Shown: positions 1 to 9,016, numbered from the stretch's first letter. The stretch is DNA of 64,000 nt from Luidia sarsii (GCA_949987565.1 OX465111.1:5328921-5392920), one strand, 5' to 3'. Notes: a model not told the origin generated them from the letters alone. A program made the numbers and translations.

Positions 1-1110
1 GGCTTGTGTGTGTAGACCCGCACATAAGAGAGGGCGGAGAGTAACAGGAAAGAAAAATTCACTTTGCAAGTTAATATCTCTTTTCATTTTAGGTTGACGA
101 AGCTAAATGTCGGCATGCTAAGAGCCCTTAAAATAAGCTATCTCCCAGTGTTGAGATTTCTCAAATCAAACATGTTTGGACTACTTGATCATCAATCAAA
201 GTGACCTACCCTGTATTAGGGAGAGGGCTTGTGTGTGTAGACTCGCATATAACAGAGGGCGGAGAGTAACCGGAAAGAAAACTTCACTTTGCAAGTTAAT
301 ATCTCATTTCTTTTTAGGTTGACGAAGCTAAATGTCAGCATGCTAAGAGCCCTCGGAATAAGCTATCTCTCAGTGTTGAGATTTCTCAAATCGAACATGT
401 TTGGACGTATTTATCATCAATCAAAGTGACCTACCCTGTATTAGCGAGAGGCCTTGTGTGTACACTCGCACATAACAGAGGGCGGAGATTAACAGGAAAG
501 AAAACTTCACTTTGCAAGTTAATATCTCATTTAATATTTGGTTGACGAAGCTAAATGTTGGCATGGTAAGAGCCCTTGGAATAAGCTAACCCCCAGTGTT
601 GAGATTTCTCAAGTAGAAAATGTTTGGACAATTTTATCATCAATCAAAGTGACCTACCCTGTATAAGCGAGAGGGCTTGTGTGTGTAGACCCGCACATAA
701 GAGAGGGCGGAGAGTAACAGGAAAGAAAACTTCACTTTGCAAGTTAATATCTCTTTTCATTTTAGGTTGACGAAGCTAAATGTCGGCATGCTAAGAGCCC
801 TTAAAATAAGCTATCTCCCAGTGTTGAGATTTTTCAAATCGAACATGTTTGGACGACTTGATCATCAATCAAAGTGACCTACCCTGTATTAGCGAGAGGC
901 CTTGTGTGCGTACAATCGCACATAACAGAGGGCGGAGAGTAACAGGAAAGAAAACTTCACTTTGCAAGTTAATATCTCATTTCATTTTAAGTTGACGAAG
1001 CTAAATGTCAGCATGCTAAGAGCCCTCGGAATAAGTTATCTGTCAGTGTTGAGATTTCTCAAATCGAACATGTTTGGACGATTTTATTATCAATCAAAGT
1101 GACCTTCCCT

Positions 1111-1226
1111 GGGTTGATGACGGAACAGGTCTGAGAGGATAACCACTTTACCATTGAATATTTAGCAAGACCCGTTGACTAGCATAGAGACGCACAAGTC
1201 GCTGCATTGTACCGGTGCATTGTACC
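1111..1226 (+). repeat. A module 1
   Basis: 116 bp between CTTCCCT and CTACCCTG. Has TAGCAAGACCCG. Next A module is 1248 bp downstream. Confidence 0.9.
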
Positions 1227-2358
1227 CTACCCTGTATTAGCGAGAGGCCTTGTGTGTGTACACTCGCACATAACAGAGGCCGGAGAGTAACAGGAAAGAA
1301 AACTTCACTTTGCAAGTTAATATCTCATTTCATTTTAGGTTGACAAGGCTAAATGTTGCCATGCTATGAGCCCTTGGAATGAGCTATCTCCCAGTGTTGA
1401 GATTTTTCAAATCGAACATGTTTGGACGATTTTATTATCAATCAAAGTGACCTACCCTGTATTAGCGAGAGGCCTTGTGTGTGTACACTCGCACATAACA
1501 GAGGGCGGAGAGTAACAGGAAAGAAAACTTCACTTTGCAAGTTAATATCTCATTTAATATTTGGTTGACGAAGCTAAATGTTGGCATGGTAAGAGCCCTT
1601 GGAATAAGCTATCCCCCAGTGTTGAGAATTGTCAAGTCGAAAATGTTTGGACGATTTTATCATCAATCAAAGTGACCTACCCTGTATTAGCGAGAGGCCT
1701 TGTGTGTGTACACTCGCACATAACAGAGGGTGGAGAGTAACAGGAAAGAAAACTTCAATTTGCAAGTTAATATCTCTTTTCATTTTAGGTTGACGAAGCT
1801 AAATGTCGGCATGCTAAGAGCCCTTAAAATAAGCTATCTCCCAGTGTTGAGATTTCTCAAATCAAACATGTTTGGACTACTTGATCATCAATCAAAGTGA
1901 CCTACCCTGTATTAGGGAGAGGGCTTGTGTGTGTAGACTCGCACATAACAGAGGCCGGAGAGTAACAGGAAAGAAAACTTCACTTTGCAAGTTAATATCT
2001 CATTTAATATTTGGTTGACGAAGCTAAATGCTGGCATGGTAAGAGCCCTTGGAATAAGCTATCCCCCAGTGTTGAGATTTCTCAAGTCGAAAAAGTTTGG
2101 ACAATTTTATCATCAATCAAAGTGGCCTACCCTGTATAAGCGAGAGGGCTTGTGTGTGTAGACCCGCACATAAGAGAGGGCGGAGAGTAACAGGAAAGAA
2201 AAAATCGCTATGCAAGTTAATATCTCATTTCATTTTAGGTTGACGAAGCTAAATGTCGTCATGATAAGAGCCCTTGGAATAAGCTATCTCACAGTGTTCA
2301 GATTTCTCAAATCGAACATGTTTCGACGATTTTATCATCAATTGATATGACCTACCCT

Positions 2359-2474
2359 AGGTGGATGACGGAACAGGTCTGAGAGGATAACAACTTTACC
2401 ATTGAATATTTAGCGAGACCCGTTGACTAGCATAGAGACGCAAAAGTCGCTGCATTGTACCGGTGCATTGTACC
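2359..2474 (+). repeat. A module 2
   Basis: Variant start AGGTGGATGACGG; GCAAAAGTCG. Followed by a GACGAAGC monomer rather than S3. Twin of 16989. Confidence 0.9.
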
Positions 2475-3707
2475 CTACCCTGTATTAGCGAGAGGGCATG
2501 TGTGTGTAGACTCGCACATAACAGAGGCCGGAGAGTAACAGGAAAGAAAAATTCACTTTGCAAGTTAATATCTCTTTTCATTTTAGGTTGACGAAGCTAA
2601 ATGTCAGCATGGTAAGAGCCCTTAAAATAAGCTATCTCCCAGTGTTGAGATTTCTCAAATCGAACATGTTTGGACGATTTTATTATCAATCAAAGTGACC
2701 TACCCTGTATTAGGGAGAGGGCTTGTGTGTGTAGTTTCGCATATAACAGAGGGCGGAGAGTAACAGGAAAGAAAACTTCAATTTGCAAGTTAATATCTCA
2801 TTTCATTTTAGGTTGACGAAGCTAAATGTCAGCATGCTAAGAGCCCTCAGAATAAGCTATCTCTCAGTGTTGAGATTTCTCAAATCGAACATGTTTGGAC
2901 GTATTTATCATCAATCAAAGTGACCGACCCTGTATTAGCGAGAGGCCTTGTGTGTACACTCGCACATAACAGAGGGCGGAGAGTAACAGGAAAGAAAACT
3001 TCACTTTGCAAGTTAATATCTCATTTAATATTTGGTTGACGAAGCTAAATGTTGGCATGGTAAGAGCCCTTGGAATAAGCTAACCCCCAGTGTTGAGATT
3101 TCTCAAATCAAACATGTTTGGACGACTTGATCATCAATCAAAGTGACCTACCCTGTATAAGCGAGAGGGCTTGTGTGTGTACACTCGCACATAACAGAGG
3201 GCGGAGAGTAACAGGAAAGAAAACTTCACTTTGCAAGGTAATATCTCATTTAATATTTGGTCGACGAAGCTAAATGTTGGCATGGTAAAAGCTCTTGGAA
3301 TAAGCTATCCCCAGTGTTGAGATTTCTCAAGTCGAAAATGTTTGGACAATTTTATCATCAATCAAAGTGACCTACCCTGTATAAGCGAGAGGGCTTGTGT
3401 GTGTAGACTCGCACATAAGAGAGGGCGGAGAGTAACAGGAAAGAAAAATTCACTTTGCGAGTTAATATCTCATTTCATTTTAAGTTGACGAAGCTAAATG
3501 TCGGCATGCTAAGAGCCCTTAAAATAAGCTATCTCCCAGTGTTGAGATTTCTCAAATCAAACATGTTTGGACTACTTGATCATCAATCAAAGTGACCTAC
3601 CCTGTATTAGCGAGAGGCCTTGTGTGTGTACACTCGCACATAACAGAGGGTGGAGAGTAACAGGAAAGAAAACTCCACTTTGCAAGTTAATATCTCATTT
3701 AATATTT

Positions 3708-3932
3708 GGTTGACGAAGCTAAATGTTGGCATGGTAAGAGCCCTTGGAATAAGCTATCCCCCAGTGTTGAGATTTCTCAAGTCGAAAATGTTTGGACAAT
3801 TTTATCATCAATCAAAGTGACCTACCCTGTATAAGCGAGAGAGCTTGTGTGTGTAGACCCGCACATAAGAGAGGGCGGAGAGTAACAGGAAAGAAAACTT
3901 CACTTTGCAAGTTAATATCTCTTTTCATTTTA
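3708..3932 (+). repeat. Example of short monomer type S2 (225 bp)
   Basis: Unit measured from one GGTTGAC to the next. S2 is marked by TTTAATATTTGG just before GTTGAC, then TGTTGGCATGGTAAGAGCCC, TTGGAATAAGCTATCCCCC, TCAAGTCGAAAATG and GGACAATTTTATC. S2 is the type that received the DIRS element; its TTGGAATAAG is the empty target site. Confidence 0.9.
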
Positions 3933-4157
3933 GGTTGACGAAGCTAAATGTCGGCATGCTAAGAGCCCTTAAAATAAGCTATCTCTCAGTGTAGAGATTT
4001 CTCAAATCGAACATGTTTGGACGATTTTATCATCAATCAAAGTGACCTACCCTGTATTAGCGAGAGGCCTTGTGTTTGTACACTCGCACATAACAGAGGG
4101 CGGAGAGTAACAGGAAAGAAAACTTCACTTTGCAAGTTGATATCTCATTTCATTTTA
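3933..4157 (+). repeat. Example of short monomer type S1 (225 bp)
   Basis: S1 is marked by CTTTTCATTTTAG before GTTGAC, then TGTCGGCATGCTAAGAGCCC, TTAAAATAAGC and usually CAAATCGAACATG with GGACGACTTGATC. This copy has GGACGATTTTATC in the last position. S1 and S2 often alternate, giving a dimer of about 450 bp in many parts of the array. Confidence 0.85.
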
Positions 4158-4277
4158 GATTGATGAAGCTAAATGTCGGCATGCGAAATGCCCTTGGAAT
4201 AAGCTATCTCCCAGTGTTGAGATTTTTCAAATCGAACATGTTTGGACGATTTTATCATCCAGCAAAGTGACGTACCT

Positions 4278-4450
4278 GGGATGATGACCGAACAGGTCTG
4301 AGAGGATGAACACCTGACCATTGAATATCTAGCGAGACCCGTTGACTAGCATGTAGACGCACGCGTCGCTGCACTTTTAGAATCATCGTACTCTTGTCCT
4401 TTCTTATGTTTTGACCGAACAAATTACACTTTGTAGGTTTATATATCATT
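4278..4450 (+). repeat. B module 1
   Basis: Diverged copy: GTACCTGGG (one C short), GATGAACACCTG, CATGTAGACGC, TGTTTTGACC. Confidence 0.9.
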
Positions 4451-4458
4451 TAATATTT

Positions 4459-4683
4459 GGTTGACAAGGCTAAATGTTGCCATGCTATGAGCCCTTGGAA
4501 TGAGCTATCTCCCAGTGTTGAGATTTCTCAAATCAAACATGTTTCGACGAGTTTATCATCAATCAAAGTGACCTACCCTGTATTAGCGAGAGGCCTTGTG
4601 TGTGTACACTCTCACATAACAGTGAGCGGAGAGTAACAGGAAAGAAAACTTCACTTTGCAAGTTAATATCTCATTTAATATTT
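4459..4683 (+). repeat. Example of short monomer type S3 (follows A/B units)
   Basis: S3 is marked by GACAAGGC in place of GACGAAGC, then TGTTGCCATGCTATGAGCCC and GGAATGAGC. It follows every B unit and most A units in the window and is not seen elsewhere, so it marks a fixed position in the higher-order repeat. Confidence 0.85.
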
Positions 4684-5170
4684 GGTTGACGAAGCTAAAT
4701 GTTGGCATGGTAAGAGCCCTTGGAATAAGCTATCCCCCAGTGTTGAGATTTTTCAAATCGAACATGTTTGGACGACTTGATCATCAATCAAAGTGACCTA
4801 CCCTGTATAAGTGAGAGGCCTTGTGTGCGTACACTCGCACATAACAGAGGCCGGGGAGTAACAGGAAAGAAAACTTCACTTTGCAAGTTAATATCTCATT
4901 TCATTTTAGGTTGACGAAGCTAAATGTCAGCATGCTAAGAGCCCTCGGAATAAGCTATCTCTCAGTGTTGAGATTTCTCAAATCGAACATGTTTGGACGA
5001 TTTTATCATCAATCAAAGTGACCTACCCTGTATTAGCGAGAGGCCTTATGTGTGTACACTCGCACATAACAGAGGGCGGAGAGTAACAAGAAAGAAAACT
5101 TCACTTTGCAAGTTAATATCTCATTTAATATTTGGTTGACGAAGCTGAATGTTGGCATGGTAAGAGCCCT

Positions 5171-5176
5171 TGGAAT
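5171..5176. other. Left integration junction core, TGGAAT
   Basis: Host sequence GAGCCCT runs into TGGAAT and then into element sequence CTCCCC. The same six bases occur at the right border, at the ICR junction (as ATTCCA) and in uninterrupted S2 monomers. They are the crossover identity between circle and target. Confidence 0.85.
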
Positions 5177-5201
5177 CTCCCCAAATCCATGGGGATTTCC
5201 T
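5177..5201 (-). repeat. 3'-terminal extension present on one ITR only
   Basis: These 25 bp lie outside the part shared by the two terminal repeats, whose common sequence begins at ATTCCA (5202). A short extension on the right (3') repeat only is known for DIRS-1 of Dictyostelium. Here it holds the inverted pair AAATCC/GGATTT around ATGG and is bracketed by TGGAAT (5171) and ATTCCA (5202), so it may form part of a recombinase binding site. Confidence 0.75.
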
Positions 5202-5349
5202 ATTCCATTAAGAAAATACTCACCTCCGATACCTACAAATGCATTTCCAATGCGCATGCGCAAGCTTCCCGCTGAAGTAAACAAAAGACGCAGTCACCCA
5301 TATACACTGCACGACCCTCAAAAGCCCATGTGGAACGTCCTTCTTTTTT
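5202..5349 (-). repeat. 3' inverted terminal repeat of the DIRS element
   Basis: Inverted copy of 10550-10699. From TCACCTCCGATACC to GTCCTTCTTTTTT, about 125 bp, I read the two as identical. Differences cluster in the outer 20 bp (ATTCCATTAAGAAAATACTC versus ATTCCATAACAGAAAATACA). It contains the alternating stretch GCGCATGCGCAAGC. Near-identity of the repeats suggests recent replication, or correction during replication. Confidence 0.93.
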
Positions 5350-5364
5350 TTTTTTTTTTTTTTT
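5344..5364. repeat. Homopolymer of 21 T at the inner edge of the 3' ITR
   Basis: A run of 21 T (poly-A in the element's sense) sits between the 3' ITR and the ICR; the equivalent place at the 5' ITR has six. Slippage expansion is the simplest explanation. It could instead trace an RNA-templated poly-A, but position and length alone do not decide. Confidence 0.8.
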
Positions 5365-5379
5365 AATCATGGGAGGGAT

Positions 5380-5480
5380 GGTATCGGAGGTGAGTATTTT
5401 CTTAATGGAATAGGAAATCCCCATGGATTTGGGGAGATTCCATAACAGAAAATACATCACCTCCGATACCTACAAATGCA
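5380..5480 (-). repeat. Internal complementary region (circle-junction template)
   Basis: Positions 5380-5436 are an exact 57-bp reverse complement of the left element end (5177-5233). Positions 5443-5480 are an exact 38-bp reverse complement of the right end (10656-10693). The two join through ATTCCA at 5437-5442, the complement of the TGGAAT core. In DIRS elements this region is thought to template joining of the two ends into a circle before YR-mediated integration. It sits next to the 3' ITR in the element's sense, as in DIRS-1. Confidence 0.93.
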
Positions 5481-5622
5481 GAGTAGCACCGCAAGGAGAA
5501 GGGGAGGGAAAGTTGTGCAGTGTAAAGCCCTGGAGAGTTTTAATCTTAACTACGTCTGGGGAACCAGACATTAAGAGAAAACTGTCAAGACATACCAGAA
5601 GGCTGTGCTCACAAACCACTCG
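5481..5622 (-). other. Short 3' untranslated spacer of the DIRS element
   Basis: 142 bp between the recombinase stop codon and the ICR. I see no further open frame or repeat, and no clear polyadenylation signal in the minus-strand sense. Confidence 0.6.
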
Positions 5623-6000
5623 TTACGAGGATGAAGGACAGGCCTCATGGCATCTCCGGGCTGCAGAACGCGCCGCTGAATGCAGCACCTGTCTGCCCAT
5701 GCGGCCGTCTGTTTGGAGGACGTCCCGCAGGTAGCACGATGTGAACGTCGATGCATTCTTCCAGCAGGCTGCCTGCATGATCTCTGAAATAGCAACCCCC
5801 TGAAACAGAGCCAATGACGTAGTCATGCTTCTGGTCTGGTGGGCCTTGACTGAGGTTGAAGACAACCTCTGTGGTCTTGGCCGGTCCAGAGGATGAGATT
5901 TCTTCTGCTGTGGTGTCGGCCCGCCCGAAGCTGGAAGATGGGGCTCATCCAAAGCCATAAGAGGTACTGCTTGTACCTGTGGCTCCTCAGCCTGGAAAGG

Positions 6001-6066
6001 TGCTAAAAGCACCTGTGGCGGCTGGCAATGAACCTGAGACGCTGCCCGCGCCGTTAGCGGTTCGCC
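6001..6066 (-). repeat. Second copy of the duplicated unit in the YR insert
   Basis: Encodes GEPLTARAASQVHCQPPQVL followed by LA. Imperfect match to 6151-6216, 150 bp away. On the plus strand both copies share GCTAAAAGCACCTGTGG and GCGCCGTTAGCGGTTCGC. Confidence 0.85.
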
Positions 6067-6150
6067 TGGTAAGGAGGTATCGGTAGGTGGGAGAGCCTCC
6101 CCCTGTCTTGCTGCTGGACCAGGCACTGGGCGAGATTCAGCCTTGGAAGA

Positions 6151-6216
6151 TGCTAAAAGCACCTGTGGTGGCTGTAAAGGAACCTGAGACGCTATACGCG
6201 CCGTTAGCGGTTCGCT
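6151..6216 (-). repeat. First copy of the duplicated unit in the YR insert
   Basis: Encodes SEPLTARIASQVPLQPPQVL followed by LA. A spacing of exactly 50 codons from the second copy keeps the frame open. A local tandem duplication within the insert is likely. Confidence 0.85.
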
Positions 6217-6547
6217 AGGCGTAGGAGCTGGTAGAAACTCTTTCTGTCGTGTTGTCACGCCAGGTCCTGCTCCCTGTGGTCTGCTGGGACATAGCTCCGA
6301 AGCTGAGACTGGTAAAATAGCCTGTACAATCCATCGGGCTATCGTTGTCCTGGAGGCTGCATGATAAGGGCGAATTGTTGTAATGAAGAGCTGTGTTACA
6401 TCCCCTCGCAGCTCCTTCGTACGTGAGACATAAAATTTTAAAATTCGTACAGGGCACCATAGTTTATCCTCCTTTACGCTTGAGAAGGCAGTTAAACTCG
6501 GGACAAAAATGTCCGGGGGTGAAAACTGAGGGGACTGGTTCTTGGTT

Positions 6548-6555
6548 AAAAAAAA
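6548..6555 (-). other. Run of eight T (coding strand): frameshift point in YR
   Basis: The coding strand reads GGT TTT TTT TAA, so the first frame ends as RIGFF-stop. Stepping back one base gives TTA ACC AAG and opens a frame carrying the conserved second half of the recombinase. A one-base loss in a homopolymer explains this. The sequence also fits the U UUU UUU slippery pattern that can support -1 ribosomal shifting. I saw no obvious downstream pseudoknot by eye. Confidence 0.8.
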
Positions 6556-6958
6556 CCAATCCTGGGAATAAGGCGAACACCACCTGGTTCCCAGCGTAGG
6601 TGGCCTCGTTCTATTGACAGTGCATGAAGTTCACTCCTGCGACGGGCTGTACAAGCTGCTAAAAGGAAGGCAGTTTTAATTGTTAGATGTTGAAGAGTTG
6701 AAGACCCAGCCGGTTCAAAGGGGGGTCTTGTCAGCCTCTGTAAGACCTCAGTGAGATCCCAGGAAGGGGCAAGCTGCTTGGCAAGGGGTCTTTCTACCCA
6801 CATGCCCTTGATCAGATGTGAGATGGACAAGTTGTTTGACAGCTTGGAACCATCGGTGAACCCATCATGAACTACTCCAATAGCCGATCTGTAGCTGCGG
6901 ATTGTGGCAACTTGGAGACCCGAAGTGAAAAGATGGAGAAGGAAATCACCCATTTCTT

Positions 6959-9016
6959 TTAAAGATGTAGAGTGGGGATTAAAACCTTTCTCCTCACACC
7001 ATCTGAAGTATCGTCGTAAGCGATTGTCATACGTTCTTCTGGTAGACTGTCGTCTGCTCTTCGATGCCATGGATGCAGCTTCCGTCGAAAGGCCAGCTGC
7101 TCGGAAGGAAGATTTGATAGCATCCAGGCACAGAGATGAAGACTGTCTGGGTCTGGGTGTACTATCTTCGAGACAGGCTGTGTGAGTAGATCCGGGCGTT
7201 TCGGGAGCATGATGGGTGATTGAATCAGAAGGTCGAGGAGTCGAGGAAACCAGGGTTGCCTTGGCCAGAGGGGGGCAATTAGAATGATCTTGCAGGTTTC
7301 CTTGCTGATCTTCTCGAGAACTCGTGCTAGTAAGGATATTGGTGGAAAGGCATACCCCAAGATGCCTGTCCAGTTGAAGCTCAGGGCATCTGCTGTCCAG
7401 GCTAGAGGATGAGCGTGCCGGGAACAGAAGGTTGGAAGTTGGTTGTTCAGGTGTGAGGCAAACAAGTCTATGTGAGGTGTGTCCAGAAGATTGAATACCT
7501 GTTTCACCGTGGCACGATGAAGGGACCACTCGGTGGGGACAGCTCGACCCCGTGAAAGGGCATCCGCAATGACATTCTCTTTTCCCGCTACATGAACAGC
7601 TCGAAGAGAAATCTGATGAGAGATGCACCAGGTGAGGAGACTCCAAGTCTGCATGCATAGAGAGGGGGAGTGTGTGCCCCCTTGACGATTCAGGTATGAC
7701 ACCACTGTGGAGTTGTCCGATTTTATCAGTAATAGATGACCTTCTACTCTTGATGTAAAAGCATGGAGGGCCTTCTGTACTGCTAGGAGTTCTAGCATGT
7801 TGATGTGGAGGTGCTGTTCTGTAGGGGACCAGGTTCCTGCTACAGATAGGTCTCCCAGGTGGGCACCCCCTCCAAGTTGTGATGCATCCGTGGTCAAGGT
7901 TGCTGTAGGCTGGGGGCGCGGGAACGTTGTGCCGCTGACCAGGTTCTGCCGCTCCAGCCACCATCTCAAGTGAGATTGAATTAGGGGATTCACAGGGACT
8001 AATGTCGAAATGTGATGTAACCGAGGGCGGAAGTGGTACAGTAGATGGAGTTGAAGAGGACGCATCTGCATTCTGCACCATGGCACGATGTCCACCATAC
8101 TTGCCATAAACCCAAGAAGACGTAACCAGGCCCTGGCTGGTAGTGCTGTAGTGGAGAGGAAGAGGTGGATGCATTCTTCTAGGGCTATACAGCGATCCAC
8201 AGACGGAGCCGCTCTGCCTGACACCATGTTGAGGGATGCTCCCAGGAAGGTAGTGTTCTGAGAAGGAACCAGACTGGATTTCTCGATGTTGATAATGAAA
8301 CCCAACTCCTGTGTGAGGTGGATGGCTTTTGCTAAGTCCTGGAGGGTGGCTAAGTAAGATGGTCCGACCAGCAGCCAATCGTCCAGATAGACTGCAGCCC
8401 ACCAACCCTTGGGAAGAGACTGGAGGACTGTAGCTAAGGTCTCCATCCGAAACCGTCTGGGGCGGATGAAGGCATTTAGAGGGCGAAGGTTGATAATGGG
8501 TCGCCATTCGCCGGACTTCTTCGGAGCTAGGAAGACGGTCGATGTGAACCCCCGTGTTGCCTGAAGAGGGGCAGGGATAATAGCTCTCTTCTCTAGCAAG
8601 GAATCTATTTCTCTTTCGAGACAAAGTCTCTTGTCGGGGTCGGCCGGTACTGGGGTAGGGTGACTTGGAAAAATGGCTGGAGGTGGGCTCGTAAATTCGA
8701 GGAGGTAACCTGACGATATGGTCTGAAGCACCCATGAGTCTGTTGTAATTCTGGACCAGTTGTGGGCAAAACCCATAAGACGTCCCCCTACCGGTCCTGA
8801 GGTGGAGGGAGGAATGACGAGCCTGTTTGTGACGTCATTGTCTCTTAGTCCCTCGATTCCCCAAACCCCGGGTCGGGCGATTGAAGCTGGGGGAGGCTGA
8901 GGAATGGGGGCGTTGATAGGCCCTAGCCGTCGTGGTGATCTTAGGTCGGTGAGGCTGGTTTGGGTAGGAACGGCGAAAATTAGTCCGGTTGTTTCCGCTG
9001 TCTTTCCGAGGCACAT
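6959..9016 (-). pseudogene. Reverse transcriptase/RNase H/methyltransferase-like frame, RT core deleted
   Basis: An open frame of 685 codons from an ATG at 9016; the real start may differ, because the first 60 codons overlap gag. RT fingers are recognisable at residues 157-181 (FTSTVFLAPKKSGEWRPIIN and following), then METL at 191. KGWWAAV then joins directly to YLDDWLL (210-216), so the segment with motif A (its catalytic Asp) and motif B, roughly 60-75 residues, is missing in frame. RNase H is complete: Asp377 in TTDAS, Glu409 in NMLELLAVQKA, Asp434 in SDNSTVVSYLNRQGG, Asp485 in VIADALSRG. Residues about 515-590 (DLFASHLNNQLP, YAFPP, APLWPRQPWFPRLL) match the region called Dam-like methyltransferase in DIRS elements. 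This copy should have no polymerase activity. Confidence 0.9.

Larger units (their letters stand above)
1..3672 (+). repeat. Long-range duplication, copy 1 (partner 14856-18080)
   Basis: Matches 14856-18080 monomer by monomer, including private variants: AACCGGAAAG at about 268, the long monomers at 1111 and 2359, GTGGCCTACC at 2123, and TTTGCGAGTT near 3453. The partner lacks one monomer after about 1900 and one near 3107-3335, which accounts for the 447-bp length difference. Confidence 0.85.
1..5170 (+). repeat. Satellite array, left of the DIRS insertion
   Basis: Head-to-tail monomers of about 220-225 bp fill this stretch, with no unique sequence between them. Landmarks in each unit are GTTGACGAAGCTAAATGT, AGTGTTGAGATTT, ATCATCAATCAAAGTGACC and GGCGGAGAGTAACAGG. 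Two A modules (1111, 2359) and one B module (4278) are embedded. Small length changes come from a (TG)n run (GTGTGTAC versus GTGTGTGTAC). The open frames here are short and repeat with the monomer, so I call no gene. Confidence 0.97.
5850..6315 (-). other. Pro/Gln-rich insert inside the YR catalytic domain
   Basis: About 155 codons between WIVQAI and VKAHQTR. In DIRS recombinases these two motifs are normally separated by only a short linker. The insert is rich in Pro, Gln, Ala and Ser, has no predicted fold that I recognise, and is open throughout in the shifted frame. It contains two copies of a 22-residue unit. Confidence 0.75.
5623..8735 (-). pseudogene. Tyrosine recombinase (YR) of the DIRS element, frameshifted
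   Basis: The YR makes the circle and integrates it by breaking and rejoining DNA through a tyrosine nucleophile. The first frame opens with ATG at 8735 and runs 729 codons to a stop at 6546, but only about the last 190 codons (from about 7120) look like recombinase: a SAM-like core-binding part (STRRTYDNRLRRYFRWC, LKEMGDFLLHLF, TIRSYRSAIG), then catalytic box I, ARRRSELHAL, at residues 697-706. The rest overprints the RT frame. At 6548-6555 a -1 shift is needed to continue. After it come CPVRILKFYVSRTKELRG, SRTTIARWIVQAI, the HxxR motif HQTR (His 5839-5841, Arg 5830-5832), a Trp near 5763 and the nucleophile Tyr in CYLRDV (5731-5733), then a stop at 5623. All catalytic residues survive. A Pro/Gln-rich insert of about 155 residues separates WIVQAI from HQTR. 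The true start codon is uncertain. Confidence 0.88.

Noticed and set aside
100..115. Telomere-like TTAGG in CATTTTAGGTTGAC
   Set aside because: A single TTAGG per monomer, not tandem; chance match.
121..140. CENP-B box in the monomer
   Set aside because: CTTCGTCAACC on the minus strand starts like the box, but the CGGG part is missing.
1..5170. CRISPR-like array of repeats and spacers
   Set aside because: The whole 220-225-bp unit is repeated with no unique spacers, and the context is eukaryotic.
5106..5366. 86-codon plus-strand frame across the left DIRS border
   Set aside because: It runs from satellite into the ITR and ends in the poly-T; chance frame.
6904..7185. Plus-strand frames inside the element (6904-7185, 8904-9173, 9848-10096, 10125-10433)
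   Set aside because: Antisense shadows of RT, YR and gag; none has family features.
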